Shown here in pieces: positions 44,205 through 56,214 of a DNA stretch of 64,000 nucleotides. A program made the position numbers and the translations under genes. The DNA lies in contig NC_010617.1 of the NCBI RefSeq assembly GCF_000010285.1, positions 682,001 through 746,000 of the forward strand. The letters are read 5' to 3'. The notes beneath the pieces are model-generated. The model saw only the letters and a program-made list of their open reading frames with translations, was not told the origin of the DNA and ran no database searches. This DNA comes from Kocuria rhizophila DC2201 (GTDB lineage Bacteria > Actinomycetota > Actinomycetes > Actinomycetales > Micrococcaceae). Within the stretch, counting starts at the first letter, position 1, and the number at the start of each line of letters is the position of its first letter.

Positions 44205-45479
44205 TCAGTCTAGGGGGTCGACCACCAGCACCACGCGCCGCTCCCTGCCGGAGTCCACCACGCGTGTCATCACGAAGGTCGCGCGCCGCGTGCCGCGGGG
44301 GGCCAGCTGGCGGCGCAGCTGCTCGGGGGTCACGTCCGTGCCGCGCTTCTTGACGTCCAAGGTGCCCACGTCGTGCTCGCGCACCCAGCGCCGCAGCACC
44401 TTCACGGTGTGCGGCAGCACCTCGCGCACCGCGTACGACCGGGCGAGGGGTGTGTCCGCGGGGGTCTCCGAGGAGAGGTAGGCGATGCTCGGGTGCACCA
44501 GGTGGGCGTCCAGGCGCTGCGCGAGATCCGTGACGAGCCCCGCGCGGATCACGGCGCCGTCGGGCTCGTGGAGGTACTCGCCCACGGGACCCAGCAGGGC
44601 GCCGTCGGCGGGCGGGGACTGCCAGGTCCGCGCGGTCAGCTCCACCGCCGACGACGCCGCGGGGCCGGCACCGCGCCCCAGCACGAGTGCCGCACGGGCC
44701 ACGTCCGGGCGGCGCACCGCGTTGAACCACAGCACGGCCTCCACCACGTCCCCGCGGTCGGAGATCCACTGGGCCTCCGCGCCGGGCGGGACGTGCTCGT
44801 GGGGGATGCCGGGCCCCAGCTTGGCCCCGACGGCCAGTCCCGCCTCCGCGAGTCCCGCGACGAAGGACAGGGGAGGGGAGAAGGCCTCGGGGTCGAAGAC
44901 CCGCCGGGTGCGTCCGTCCCCCGTGACGCGCCGCGCCGGGTCAAGCCACACGCCCTGGGCGGGGCCGGCCTCGAGGGACCGCAGGTCCAGGGACCGGGCG
45001 TCCGCGCAGACCACGCGAGCGTGCGGCCAGCCGGTGAGGTTGAGGGTGGCGGCCGCCGCCGTGAGCGGATCGAGCTCCACCGCGGTGACGGTGCGGTCCA
45101 GGGCGGCCAGCGCCATGGCGTCCGCCCCGATCCCGCAGCCGAGGTCCACCACGTGCCCGATCCCGGCCTGCGCGAAGCGCTGGGCGTGCAGCGCGGCCAC
45201 GGACCAGCGGGTGGCCTGCTCCACGCCGTCGCGGGTGAAGACCATGTGCTGGGCGAACTCGCCGAACTTGGCCCGGGCCTTCTCGCGCAGCCGCGACTGG
45301 GTGAGGGCCGCGGCCACCAGCTCGGGGTCGTGGCCCTGGGCGCGCAGGGTCTCGTTGAGCGCGAGGGACGCCGCGGCGTCGTACGGGGGCAGGGAGTCCA
45401 GCAGCTCGCGGCCCTCGGGGGTGAGCAGGCGGGCGAGGCCGTGGGCCTCGGCGTCGTCGGGTGCGGTGGGTGGGGTCAC
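44205..45479 (-). CDS. Class I SAM-dependent methyltransferase with THUMP-like C-terminal domain
   Basis: The protein is 424 aa from GTG 45479. Rossmann motif I is VVDLGCGIGADAMALAALD near residue 102, followed by VTAVELDP and VWLDPARRVTGDGRTRR near 170. The C-terminal tract LDVKKRGTDVTPEQLRRQL with ATFVMTRV resembles the THUMP-like domain of this actinobacterial family. It probably acts on RNA or a small molecule, but no substrate is known. Start context on its strand is GGAGCC next to a weak TCTGAT -10-like hexamer. Confidence 0.8.
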   Translation of the reverse strand: MTPPTAPDDAEAHGLARLLTPEGRELLDSLPPYDAAASLALNETLRAQGHDPELVAAALTQSRLREKARAKFGEFAQHMVFTRDGVEQATRWSVAALHAQRFAQAGIGHVVDLGCGIGADAMALAALDRTVTAVELDPLTAAAATLNLTGWPHARVVCADARSLDLRSLEAGPAQGVWLDPARRVTGDGRTRRVFDPEAFSPPLSFVAGLAEAGLAVGAKLGPGIPHEHVPPGAEAQWISDRGDVVEAVLWFNAVRRPDVARAALVLGRGAGPAASSAVELTARTWQSPPADGALLGPVGEYLHEPDGAVIRAGLVTDLAQRLDAHLVHPSIAYLSSETPADTPLARSYAVREVLPHTVKVLRRWVREHDVGTLDVKKRGTDVTPEQLRRQLAPRGTRRATFVMTRVVDSGRERRVVLVVDPLD

Positions 45480-45609
45480 GGCTCCATCAGACCACGGGCG
45501 GGCCCGCCCGTGCACGGAGCACCCGGACGCGCGGCACGCAGCCCCCGCGGCGGCGCCGGGACGGGCTCCGGGCGGGGCATGCGAATTACGAAGGAAACAT
45601 GATGCGTAA

Positions 45610-45628
45610 TTAGGTTAGGCTTACCTGG
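45610..45628. promoter_or_regulatory. DtxR/IdeR-type iron box
   Basis: TTAGGTTAGGCTTACCTGG matches 16 of 19 positions of the palindromic DtxR/IdeR consensus (TTAGGTTAGSCTAACCTAA). It includes a TAGGCT (45616-45621) that could be the -10 element, 55 bases upstream of the siderophore-binding lipoprotein. Iron-loaded repressor would block the promoter. Confidence 0.85.
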
Positions 45629-45676
45629 TGGCCGGCCGCCCGTTCCCTGACGACTCCACCAGAATGCGAGACACCC

Positions 45677-46663
45677 ATGTCCTCCCACCGCCTGCTGCCC
45701 GGTGCGGCACTGTGCACCGCCGCCGTTCTCGCCCTCGCGGGCTGCGGCACTTCCGGGGGCTCCGCCGATCCCTCGGCCAGTGCCTCCTCGTCCACCGTGA
45801 GCATCCAGGACGACAAGGGCGAGCAGAAGGTCACCGTGCCGCCGCGCTCCGTGGTGGCCACCGACAACCGCGTGTTCGAGACCCTCGCGGACTGGGAGGT
45901 GCCGCTCAAGGCCGCCCCCAAGCGGCTGGTCCCGGACACCATCTCTTACTCCCACGACGACTCCGTGGTGGACCTCGGCTCGCACCGTGAGCCCAACCTG
46001 GAAGCAGTGGCCGGGGTGGACCCGGACCTCGTGATCAACGGCCAGCGCTTCGCGCAGCACTACGACGCCATCCACAAGCTCGTGCCGGACGCCACCGTGC
46101 TCCAACTCGACCCGCGGGAGGACCAGCCCCTCGACTCCGAGCTCAAGCGCCAGACCTCGGCACTGGGAGAGGTCTTCGGCAAGCAGGAGGACGCCGGCAA
46201 GCTCGCCGAGGCCCTCGACAAGGCCGAGCAGCGCGCCAAGGACGCCTACAGCGGCCAGTCCACCATGGGCCTGATCGTCTCGGGCGGGAACATGGGATAC
46301 GTGGTGCCGAAGACCGGGCGCACCATCGGCCCGCTGTTCGAGATGGTGGGGCTCAAGCCCGCCCTCGAGACCAAGGGCTCGGACGACCACCAGGGGGACG
46401 ACATCTCCGTGGAGGCCATCGCCAAGGCCAAGCCCGAGCTGCTGATCGTGATGGACCGGGACGCCGCCCTGAAGTCCCAGAAGGACTCCACCCCGGCCGC
46501 CGAGGTCATCGAGAAGTCCGAGGCGCTCAAGGACGTCCCGGCGGTGAAGAACGGCAACGTGGTGTACCTGCCCGCAGACACCTACACCAACGAGGGCATC
46601 CAGACCTACACCGAGATCCTCAACGACCTCGCGGACAAGCTGGAGCGCAACGGCAAGAGCTGA
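45677..46663 (+). CDS. Iron-siderophore ABC transporter substrate-binding lipoprotein (YclQ/CeuE-like)
   Basis: The protein is 328 aa. The signal peptide ends in the lipobox LALAGC (Cys near residue 24), so it is a membrane-anchored lipoprotein. The mature part begins with the Ser-rich linker, then VSIQDDKGEQKVTVPPRSVV, and DLGSHREPNLEAVAGVDPDLV, similar to petrobactin-type binding proteins. It heads an SBP-permease-permease-ATPase set under the iron box. A hairpin follows, which often keeps lipoprotein mRNA more abundant. Confidence 0.9.
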   Translation: MSSHRLLPGAALCTAAVLALAGCGTSGGSADPSASASSSTVSIQDDKGEQKVTVPPRSVVATDNRVFETLADWEVPLKAAPKRLVPDTISYSHDDSVVDLGSHREPNLEAVAGVDPDLVINGQRFAQHYDAIHKLVPDATVLQLDPREDQPLDSELKRQTSALGEVFGKQEDAGKLAEALDKAEQRAKDAYSGQSTMGLIVSGGNMGYVVPKTGRTIGPLFEMVGLKPALETKGSDDHQGDDISVEAIAKAKPELLIVMDRDAALKSQKDSTPAAEVIEKSEALKDVPAVKNGNVVYLPADTYTNEGIQTYTEILNDLADKLERNGKS

Positions 46664-46684
46664 CCGGGCCGCCAGGCCCCCATC

Positions 46685-46719
46685 CCGCGGCCCCGCGCCA
46701 GCCACGCGCGGGGCCGCGG
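46685..46719 (+). terminator. Intra-operon hairpin after the binding-protein gene
   Basis: CCGCGGCCCCGCGC (46685-46698) pairs perfectly with GCGCGGGGCCGCGG (46706-46719) over a 7-base loop. There is no T-run. It is probably an attenuator or mRNA 3' stabiliser between the lipoprotein and permease genes. Confidence 0.5.
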
Positions 46720-46748
46720 CACGAGCACACGGAAGCACACAGGTACCC

Positions 46749-47753
46749 ATGACCGCGACAGCCGCAGCCACCGCCCCCGCACCGAGGGCCCGCTCCGCAC
46801 CCACCGGGGTGCTGCGGGACCCCTGGTTCTGGGCGGCGTCCCTCCTGGTGCTGGGGCTGCTGGCCGCCTCGGTGCTCACGGGGGTCGCGGACCTCTCCGA
46901 CCCGGAGGAGGGCCGCCGGTTCCTGACCCTCACGAGGATCCCGCGCACCCTCGCCCTCGTGCTCGCCGGCGCGGCCATGGCCATGTCCGGACTGGTCATG
47001 CAGCTGCTCACGCAGAACCGCTTCGTGGAGCCCACCACCACGGGCACCACGGAGTGGGCCGGGCTGGGGCTGCTGGTCATGATGGTCGTGGCCCCGGACG
47101 CCGGGCTGAGCGCACGGATGCTGGGCTCCGTGGTCGCGGCGTTCGCGGGGACCATGGTGTTCTTCGCGGTGCTGCGCCGGATCACGCTGCGCTCCTCGCT
47201 GATCGTGCCGATCGTGGGCATCATGCTCGGCGCGGTGGTGGGCTCCGTGTCCACCTACCTGGCGCTCGTCACGGACCGGCTGCAGAACCTCGGGGTGTGG
47301 TTCGCTGGCAGCTTCACGTCCGTGCTCAAGGGCCAGTACGAGACCCTGTGGGTCGTCGCGGCCGTGGCCGTGCTGGTGTTCCTCGCCGCGGACAGGCTCA
47401 CGGTGGCGGGGCTCGGCGAGGACGTCGCCACCAACGTGGGTCTGAACTACGAGCGCATCATCCTGGTGGGCACCGCGCTCGTGGCGGTGGCCACGGGCGT
47501 GGTCACCGTGGTGGTGGGCAACCTGCCGTTCCTGGGGCTGATCGTGCCCAACGTGGTCTCCCTGTTCCGCGGGGACGACCTGCGCTCCAACCTGCCGTGG
47601 GTGTGCCTGCTGGGGATCGGGCTCGTCACGGTGTGCGACCTGATCGGGCGCACGGTCATCATGCCCTTCGAGGTCCCGGTCTCGCTGATCCTGGGCGTCG
47701 TGGGAGCGGCCGTGTTCATCGTGCTGCTGCTCAGGAGCCGCCGCCATGTCTGA
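46749..47753 (+). CDS. Iron-siderophore ABC transporter permease (FecCD family, YclN-like)
   Basis: The protein is 334 aa with about nine to ten hydrophobic segments. TRIPRTLALVLAGAAMAMSG near residue 64 and NLPFLGLIVPNVVSLFRGDD near 258 are FecCD-family loops; the latter contacts the ATPase. Its end overlaps the second permease by eight bases. Transport probably uses the lipoprotein upstream and the ATPase downstream. Confidence 0.9.
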   Translation: MTATAAATAPAPRARSAPTGVLRDPWFWAASLLVLGLLAASVLTGVADLSDPEEGRRFLTLTRIPRTLALVLAGAAMAMSGLVMQLLTQNRFVEPTTTGTTEWAGLGLLVMMVVAPDAGLSARMLGSVVAAFAGTMVFFAVLRRITLRSSLIVPIVGIMLGAVVGSVSTYLALVTDRLQNLGVWFAGSFTSVLKGQYETLWVVAAVAVLVFLAADRLTVAGLGEDVATNVGLNYERIILVGTALVAVATGVVTVVVGNLPFLGLIVPNVVSLFRGDDLRSNLPWVCLLGIGLVTVCDLIGRTVIMPFEVPVSLILGVVGAAVFIVLLLRSRRHV

Positions 47754-48906
47754 GCTGCGCTCCCGCCGCCCCGCCGGTTCCCCGGCCACTCCGGCCCGCG
47801 GGCGTGACGCCGCCCGGCCGTCCGACGGGGCCGCACCCGCTCCCGGGCACGTGGCCTCCGTTCCCGTAGGAGCCCGCTGCGGGCGCCGTGCGGACCGGCC
47901 CGCCGCCGGGGGCTCCCGTGCGTTCACCTTCGCCGCCCACCGGCGCCGGTACTGGCTCGTCATGGTGGCCCTGGCCCTCGCTGGTGCGCTGTTCTGCGCC
48001 GGGATCCTCACCTGGGCCAACCCGCTGCCGTTCGGCACCGCGGGGTTCTGGCGCATTGCCGGGACCCGCGCGAGCGCCGTGGTGGTGATCGCCGTGGTGG
48101 CCGTGTGCCAGGCCATGGCCACCGTGGCCTTCCAGACCGCGGCCGAGAACCGGATCGTCACCCCGTCCATCATGGGCTTCGAGTCCCTGTACGTGCTGGT
48201 GCAGACCACCGCGGTGTACGCGCTGGGCGTCGCGGGGGTCTCCGCGGTGCAGGGGCTCACGCAGTATGCCCTGCAGGTGGCCCTCATGGTCCTCTTCGCC
48301 CTGGTGCTGTATGGCCGGCTGCTGTCCGGCAAGCATGCGAACGTGCAGGTGATGCTGCTGATCGGCATCGTGCTGGGCGGCGGGCTGGGGTCACTGTCCA
48401 CGTTCATGCAGCGGCTGCTGTCACCGAGCGAGTTCGACGTGCTCAGCGCCCGGCTCTTCGGCTCTGTGTCCAACGCGGACCCCGCCTACTTCCCGCTGGC
48501 GGTGCCCCTGTGCGCGGCGGGCACCGCCGCGCTGCTGCTGCGCTCCCGGAGGCTGGACGTGATGGCCGCCGGGCGGGACGTGGCCACGAACCTGGGGCTG
48601 GAGCACCGCAGGGAACTGGTGATCACCCTGTTCTGGGTCTCGGTGCTGATGGCGGTGTCCACCTCCCTGGTGGGGCCCATGACGTTCCTGGGGTTCCTGG
48701 TGGCCACCCTGGCCTATCAGTTCGCGGACACCCACGAGCACCGCTTCGTGTTCCCCATGGCGGTGCTGCTGGGCTTCGCGGTGCTCTCCGGGGCCTACTT
48801 CATCCTCAAGAACGTCTTCTACGCGGAGGGCGCGGTGTCCATCATCATCGAGCTGGTGGGCGGAACCGTGTTCCTCGTGGTGATCCTGAGAAAGGGCAGA
48901 CTGTGA
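47746..48906 (+). CDS. Iron-siderophore ABC transporter permease (FecCD family, YclO-like)
   Basis: The protein is 386 aa. Residues ~1-65 are an Arg/Pro/Ala-rich cytosolic tail not typical for the family; the FecCD core follows (AGTRASAVVVIAVVAVCQAMA and VGPMTFLGFLVATLAYQFA). ATG 47746 is in the end of the first permease; a later start after the tail cannot be excluded. The stop overlaps the ATPase start (GTGA). Confidence 0.88.
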   Translation: MSELRSRRPAGSPATPARGRDAARPSDGAAPAPGHVASVPVGARCGRRADRPAAGGSRAFTFAAHRRRYWLVMVALALAGALFCAGILTWANPLPFGTAGFWRIAGTRASAVVVIAVVAVCQAMATVAFQTAAENRIVTPSIMGFESLYVLVQTTAVYALGVAGVSAVQGLTQYALQVALMVLFALVLYGRLLSGKHANVQVMLLIGIVLGGGLGSLSTFMQRLLSPSEFDVLSARLFGSVSNADPAYFPLAVPLCAAGTAALLLRSRRLDVMAAGRDVATNLGLEHRRELVITLFWVSVLMAVSTSLVGPMTFLGFLVATLAYQFADTHEHRFVFPMAVLLGFAVLSGAYFILKNVFYAEGAVSIIIELVGGTVFLVVILRKGRL

Positions 48907-49658
48907 TCCGGCTGGACGGACTGAGCAAGCAGTACGGGACGGACACCGCCATCGGGCCGGTGGACCTGGAGATCCCCGAGGGCGGCATCACGGCCCTCGT
49001 GGGACCCAACGGGGCGGGCAAGTCCACCCTGCTGACCATGATGGGCCGGCTGCTGGGCGCGGACGCCGGGACCGTGGTGGTGGGCGGCCACGACGTCACC
49101 ACCACCCCGCCGCGCACGCTCGCCACCGTGGTGTCCACGCTGCGCCAGGAGAACCACTTCACGGCGCGGCTCACGGTGCGCCAGCTCGTGGGCCTGGGCC
49201 GCTTTCCGTACACGCGGGGGCGGATCAACAAGGAGGACGAGAGGATCATCTCCGAGTCCATCGAGTTCTTCGACCTGGGCCCGCTCCAGGACCGGTACCT
49301 GGACCAGCTCTCGGGCGGGCAGCGCCAGCGCGCCTACGTGGCCATGGTGCTGTGCCAGCAGACCGCCTACCTGCTGCTGGACGAGCCCCTGAACAACCTG
49401 GACATGCGCCACTCGGTGCACATGATGCAGCACCTGCGCCGCGTGGCGGACGAGCTGGGGCGCACCGTGGTGATCGTGCTGCACGACATCAACTTCGCGA
49501 GCCACTACGCGGACCGGATCTGCGCGGTCAAGGACGGGAAGGTCGTGGAGTTCGGCACGCCCGCCCGGATCATGACGGACGAGACACTCACCCGCGTCTT
49601 CGACACCCCGGTCACGTGCCACGACGGCCCCGGCGGACGGCTCGCGGTCTACTACTGA
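48903..49658 (+). CDS. Iron-siderophore ABC transporter ATP-binding protein (YclP-like)
   Basis: The protein is 251 aa. Walker A GPNGAGKSTLLTMMG is near residue 35, signature LSGGQRQRAYVAM near 137, Walker B YLLLDEPLNNLDM near 157, and the switch His in VLHDINFASHY near 195. RLTVRQLVGLGRFPYTRGR and LDMRHSVHMMQHLRRV are close to petrobactin-transporter ATPases. GTG 48903 overlaps the permease stop by four bases. Confidence 0.93.
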   Translation: MIRLDGLSKQYGTDTAIGPVDLEIPEGGITALVGPNGAGKSTLLTMMGRLLGADAGTVVVGGHDVTTTPPRTLATVVSTLRQENHFTARLTVRQLVGLGRFPYTRGRINKEDERIISESIEFFDLGPLQDRYLDQLSGGQRQRAYVAMVLCQQTAYLLLDEPLNNLDMRHSVHMMQHLRRVADELGRTVVIVLHDINFASHYADRICAVKDGKVVEFGTPARIMTDETLTRVFDTPVTCHDGPGGRLAVYY

Positions 49659-49875
49659 GGGTCACGACGCCGCTCCTCGCCCGGGCGCGCGAGCTCGCCC
49701 TCTCCGGGCACGGAGCGGGCCGCCCCCGCGCGGGATCCGGGCGCCGGCGCTGCGGGAACGTGCTCGCGCGACCCCGGGGACAGTGCGGCGAGGCGGTCGA
49801 GGGGACCGGGCGGCGTCGTGACGGGACGTGCCCGGAGGCCCGGTTCAGCCCACAGGGGAGTGGCGCGGGCGCGCC

Positions 49876-49905
49876 TTGACCGGGCGCGTCCCGCGTCCCT
49901 ACAGT
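49876..49905 (+). promoter_or_regulatory. groES-groEL promoter
   Basis: TTGACC (49876-49881) and TACAGT (49900-49905) are separated by 18 bases, the best sigma-A-type promoter in the window. The CIRCE operator lies just downstream, where repressor would block elongation or open complex formation. Confidence 0.8.
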
Positions 49906-49909
49906 GCTA

Positions 49910-49936
49910 TTAGCACTCTCCCAGGGAGGGTGCTAA
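49910..49936. promoter_or_regulatory. CIRCE operator (HrcA binding site)
   Basis: TTAGCACTC, nine bases, then GGGTGCTAA; the consensus second half is GAGTGCTAA, so there is one mismatch. HrcA is not in this window. Confidence 0.92.
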
Positions 49937-50067
49937 AGGCCAGGCGCTCAATCGGCACCGCGACGACGGTTGGCACGCCAACTGGCCTGTGGCGCTCGCC
50001 GTCATGGGACCCCATGGCACGCGGCGGACGCACACCGTCTCACACGCCTAGAAGAAAGGGAGAGATC

Positions 50068-50364
50068 GTGTCGGTCTCCATCAAGCCCCTCGAGGATCGC
50101 ATCGTGGTTCAGCCGCTGGCCGCTGAACAGACCACCGCCTCCGGTCTGGTCATCCCGGACACCGCCAAGGAGAAGCCCCAGGAGGGCACCGTCCTGGCCG
50201 TGGGCCCGGGCCGCGTGGACGACAAGGGCAACCGCATCCCCGTGGACGTCAACGAGGGTGACCTGGTCATCTTCTCCAAGTACGGCGGGACCGAGGTCAA
50301 GTACAACGGCGAGGAGTACCTGGTGCTCCCGGCGCGCGACGTGCTGGCCGTCATCGAGAAGTAA
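50068..50364 (+). CDS. groES: Co-chaperonin GroES
   Basis: The protein is 98 aa. It caps GroEL. It begins [17 protein letters not shown] and has the mobile-loop [17 protein letters not shown], followed by [20 protein letters not shown] 50068 has AAAGGGAGAG upstream. It leads a two-gene heat-shock operon under CIRCE control. Confidence 0.97.
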   Translation: MSVSIKPLEDRIVVQPLAAEQTTASGLVIPDTAKEKPQEGTVLAVGPGRVDDKGNRIPVDVNEGDLVIFSKYGGTEVKYNGEEYLVLPARDVLAVIEK

Positions 50365-50381
50365 CTTCTCCACACCCTTTT

Positions 50382-50432
50382 CGTACGCGGTGCCCGACCG
50401 CCCGGCAACGGGCCGCGCGGGCACCGCGTACG
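50382..50432 (+). terminator. Perfect hairpin between groES and groEL
   Basis: CGTACGCGGTGCCCG (50382-50396) pairs perfectly with CGGGCACCGCGTACG (50418-50432); the loop holds a small CCCG/CGGG stem. It may reduce read-through or protect groES mRNA. Confidence 0.55.
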
Positions 50433-50462
50433 TCGTCTCCGCACTCTTTCCCGGTTCCCTAA

Positions 50463-52061
<1,599 letters not shown>

Positions 52062-52130
52062 TCCCGGTCCCGCGCTCCCGTGGGTGCCCTGCCCGCTCCG
52101 GCGGGGGCGCCCCGGGCTGAGCGGGTGAAC

Positions 52131-52170
52131 GCAACGGCGGTCCACTCCCGAGGGAGTGGGCCGCCGTTGC
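52131..52170 (+). terminator. groEL terminator hairpin
   Basis: A 19-bp stem with one T-G wobble pairs 52131-52149 with 52152-52170 (arms GCAACGGCGG...CCGCCGTTGC). Loop is two bases (GA), probably opening to eight. Confidence 0.7.
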
Positions 52171-52242
52171 CGTGCCCGGGATCGTTCGGGCCGTCGGGCG
52201 TTCTCCCGGGCGCACCGCGCGCCGGGCCAGGGACGGCGAGAG

Positions 52243-52266
52243 GGCCCGCTCCACACGGAGCGGGCC
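52243..52266 (+). terminator. Second hairpin after groEL
   Basis: GGCCCGCTCC (52243-52252) pairs perfectly with GGAGCGGGCC (52257-52266) over ACAC. Confidence 0.5.
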
Positions 52267-52378
52267 GCTGCGCTGCCCGCGGCGGGGGTGCCACGCCACG
52301 CGGCTCCCGCACGAGCGGCGTCGTCCGGGGTGCCCGGGCACAAGGCCGTACGGGGGAGACCCACGAGCAGTGCCCGGG

Positions 52379-52408
52379 TTGGCCCCGCTTGCGCGCCTGG
52401 CATAGCCT
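52379..52408 (+). promoter_or_regulatory. Promoter of the acyltransferase gene, probably leaderless
   Basis: TTGGCC (52379-52384) and TAGCCT (52403-52408) are 18 bases apart, with the ATG six bases after the -10 and no ribosome binding site. Confidence 0.5.
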
Positions 52409-52414
52409 GACGCG

Positions 52415-54517
52415 ATGCGCTTCCCCCCACCCCCGCTTTTGCATCCCGAGAAGACCCCGCCCTGGGACACCCGAGGTCCGGGCGTCGGCACCGCGGCGAG
52501 CTCGACCCCCTCCGAGCGCGTGGCGCGGTACTCGGGGTTCCGCCCCGAGGTACAGGGCCTGCGCGCGGTGGCGGTGCTGCTCGTGGTGGTCTACCACGTG
52601 TTCGTGGGGCGGGTCTCCGGCGGGGTGGACATCTTCCTGTTCATCTCCGCGTTCTTCATGACCCTCTCCTTCGTGCGCAAGATCGAGGGTGGGCGGCCGC
52701 TCGGGCTGGGCCGGTACTGGCTGCACACGTTCAAGCGGCTGCTGCCGCTGGCCACCCTGGTGATCCTGGGGACGTTCTTGCTGCTGTGGCTGTTCTACCC
52801 GGTGGCGGACGCGGCGTCCTTCCGCTCCCAGGGCGTGGCGTCGATCCTGTACGTGGAGAACTGGTCGCTCGCTTTCAACGCCGTGGACTACTACGCGGCG
52901 GACCACTCCAGCGCCTCCCCGTTCCAGCACTTCTGGTCGCTGTCGGTCCAGGGGCAGGTGTTCCTGGCGTGGCCGCTCATCTTCGCGCTCGCGTGGCTCG
53001 TCAAGAGGCGTACCGGGCGTAGCAGCGTGCCCGTGCTCGCGGGGTGTTTCGGGGCGGTCTTCGTCATCTCACTGGCGTTCTCGGTGATCACCACCCACAC
53101 TCAGCAGGCGTTCGCGTACTTCGACACCCGCGCGCGGCTGTGGGAGTTCGCACTGGGGTCCCTCGTGGCCCTGGCCATCCCGTACCTGCGGCCGAGCCGC
53201 TGGCTCCGGGTGCTCCTGGGCTGGGTGGGCTTCGTGAGCATGGTGTCCGTGGGCCTCCTCGTGGACGTCCGGGGCGCCTTCCCGGGGTGGATCGCGTTGT
53301 GGCCGCTGCTCTCGGCTGCCGCGATCATCGTGGCAGGACAGTCCGGTTCGCCGATCGGTTTCGACCGGTTCCTCTCGTGGGCACCGGTGGTGCGCATGGG
53401 CGACGCCGCCTACGCCCTCTACCTCGTGCACTGGCCGCTGCTGATCACCTACCTGGTCGTCCGGGAACGTCCCGTCGCCGGGCCCCGCTCGGGCATGGTC
53501 ATCGTCGTGGTCTCGCTGCTGCTCGCCCTGCTGCTCACCCGTCTCGTGGAAACTCCCCTGAAGAACTGGGCGTGGCCCGAGGCGAAGAACTGGCGGCTGG
53601 GCCTGGTGATCGCGGTGTGCATGGGCCTGGTGCTGACAGTGGCGGGATCCTGGGCCGCGGCGGCGCACCACCGGGAGGCGAAGCTCGAGGCGCAGGCGGA
53701 GCTCAACAATCCCGGGGCACGCGTGCTGGAGCCCGGTTTCGAGTTCGAGGGGGATCCCAACGCACCCGTGCTGCCAGCGTCAATGGCGGACCAGTGGGTG
53801 GGACTGCCGCAGTCCTGCCGCGGCCCGCTGAAGGCCGACAACGCGGTGGCGCAGGACTTCTGCCACCAGACACGCGCCGTGGAGAACCCCACCAAGGTGG
53901 TGGCCGTGGTGGGCAACTCCCACATGGAGCAGTACATGGGTGCGGTGATCCCGGTGGCCGAGGAGGAGAACTGGCAGCTGGTCTCGGTGCTCCAGCCCGG
54001 GTGCGGGCTGGGCGTCGAGGGGCAGAGTCCGCAGTGCCGCAAGGGCAACGAGGCCGTGCTCGAATACCTGGACCAGCTGCAGCCGGACGCCGTGCTCACC
54101 ACCTCCACCCGCGCCGAGCTCATGGACGGGGGCGCCGAGCACGTGGTCGACGGCCTGGGGCCCGTGGTCCGGCGCCTCACGGACCACGGCGCCACGGTGG
54201 TGGGCCTGCGGGACAACCCGCGCCTGGGCCACGACCCCACCCGGTGCGTCGCGGAGAAGGGCCGCGAGGACCCCTCCTGCACCACTGTGAAGGACGAGGT
54301 GCTCGCGGCGGAGAACCCCGCCCGGTCGCTGGAGTCCATCTCGGGCTACAGGGGCATCGACCCGACGCCCCTGATCTGCCCGCAGGGCGTGTGCGCTCCC
54401 GTGATCGGCAACCTGAACGTGTGGCTGGACTCCCACCACCTCACGTGGGACTACGCGCGCAGCATGGCGCCGCTGCTGCGGGAGGACCTCGTGGCGGCCG
54501 TGGAGCAGCTGGGGTGA
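52415..54517 (+). CDS. Membrane acyltransferase 3 with C-terminal SGNH domain (OafA-like)
   Basis: The protein is 700 aa. Residues ~40-410 form the acyltransferase-3 domain with about ten TM segments; GLRAVAVLLVVVYHVFVGR holds the conserved His, and FWSLSVQGQVFLAWPLIF is the second motif. Residues ~430-700 are extracytoplasmic and SGNH-like: VVAVVGNSHMEQY (block I Ser) and LNVWLDSHHLTWDYAR (block V Asp-x-x-His). Such proteins O-acetylate cell-surface glycans. Acceptor unknown. Confidence 0.87.
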   Translation: MRFPPPPLLHPEKTPPWDTRGPGVGTAASSTPSERVARYSGFRPEVQGLRAVAVLLVVVYHVFVGRVSGGVDIFLFISAFFMTLSFVRKIEGGRPLGLGRYWLHTFKRLLPLATLVILGTFLLLWLFYPVADAASFRSQGVASILYVENWSLAFNAVDYYAADHSSASPFQHFWSLSVQGQVFLAWPLIFALAWLVKRRTGRSSVPVLAGCFGAVFVISLAFSVITTHTQQAFAYFDTRARLWEFALGSLVALAIPYLRPSRWLRVLLGWVGFVSMVSVGLLVDVRGAFPGWIALWPLLSAAAIIVAGQSGSPIGFDRFLSWAPVVRMGDAAYALYLVHWPLLITYLVVRERPVAGPRSGMVIVVVSLLLALLLTRLVETPLKNWAWPEAKNWRLGLVIAVCMGLVLTVAGSWAAAAHHREAKLEAQAELNNPGARVLEPGFEFEGDPNAPVLPASMADQWVGLPQSCRGPLKADNAVAQDFCHQTRAVENPTKVVAVVGNSHMEQYMGAVIPVAEEENWQLVSVLQPGCGLGVEGQSPQCRKGNEAVLEYLDQLQPDAVLTTSTRAELMDGGAEHVVDGLGPVVRRLTDHGATVVGLRDNPRLGHDPTRCVAEKGREDPSCTTVKDEVLAAENPARSLESISGYRGIDPTPLICPQGVCAPVIGNLNVWLDSHHLTWDYARSMAPLLREDLVAAVEQLG

Positions 54518-54602
54518 GACGGGCTGGGCAGCGCGGCAGCGGCGTCGTCGTCCGGGGTGCCGCGGGGTGGGCGCCCGACGCCGGGAGGGCGTGCGTGGCC
54601 CG

Positions 54603-56165
<1,563 letters not shown>

Positions 56166-56214
56166 TCCGCGCCGCACCCACCCCCGTGCGCACCGCGCGG
56201 TGAAAGGACCCTTC

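Larger units (their letters stand above)
49659..50067 (+). other. 409-base region upstream of groES
   Basis: It contains the ABC operon 3' flank with two motif copies (49664-49671 and 49809-49820), the groES promoter (49876-49905), the CIRCE operator (49910-49936), and a ~130-base leader with a small GTTGGC/GCCAAC inverted repeat at about 49969-49982. No coding sequence is seen. Confidence 0.7.
52062..52414 (+). other. 353-base intergenic region groEL to acyltransferase
   Basis: It holds two hairpins (52131-52170 and 52243-52266), one GGCGTCGT motif (52317-52324), and the acyltransferase promoter (52379-52408). No gene is visible. Confidence 0.65.
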
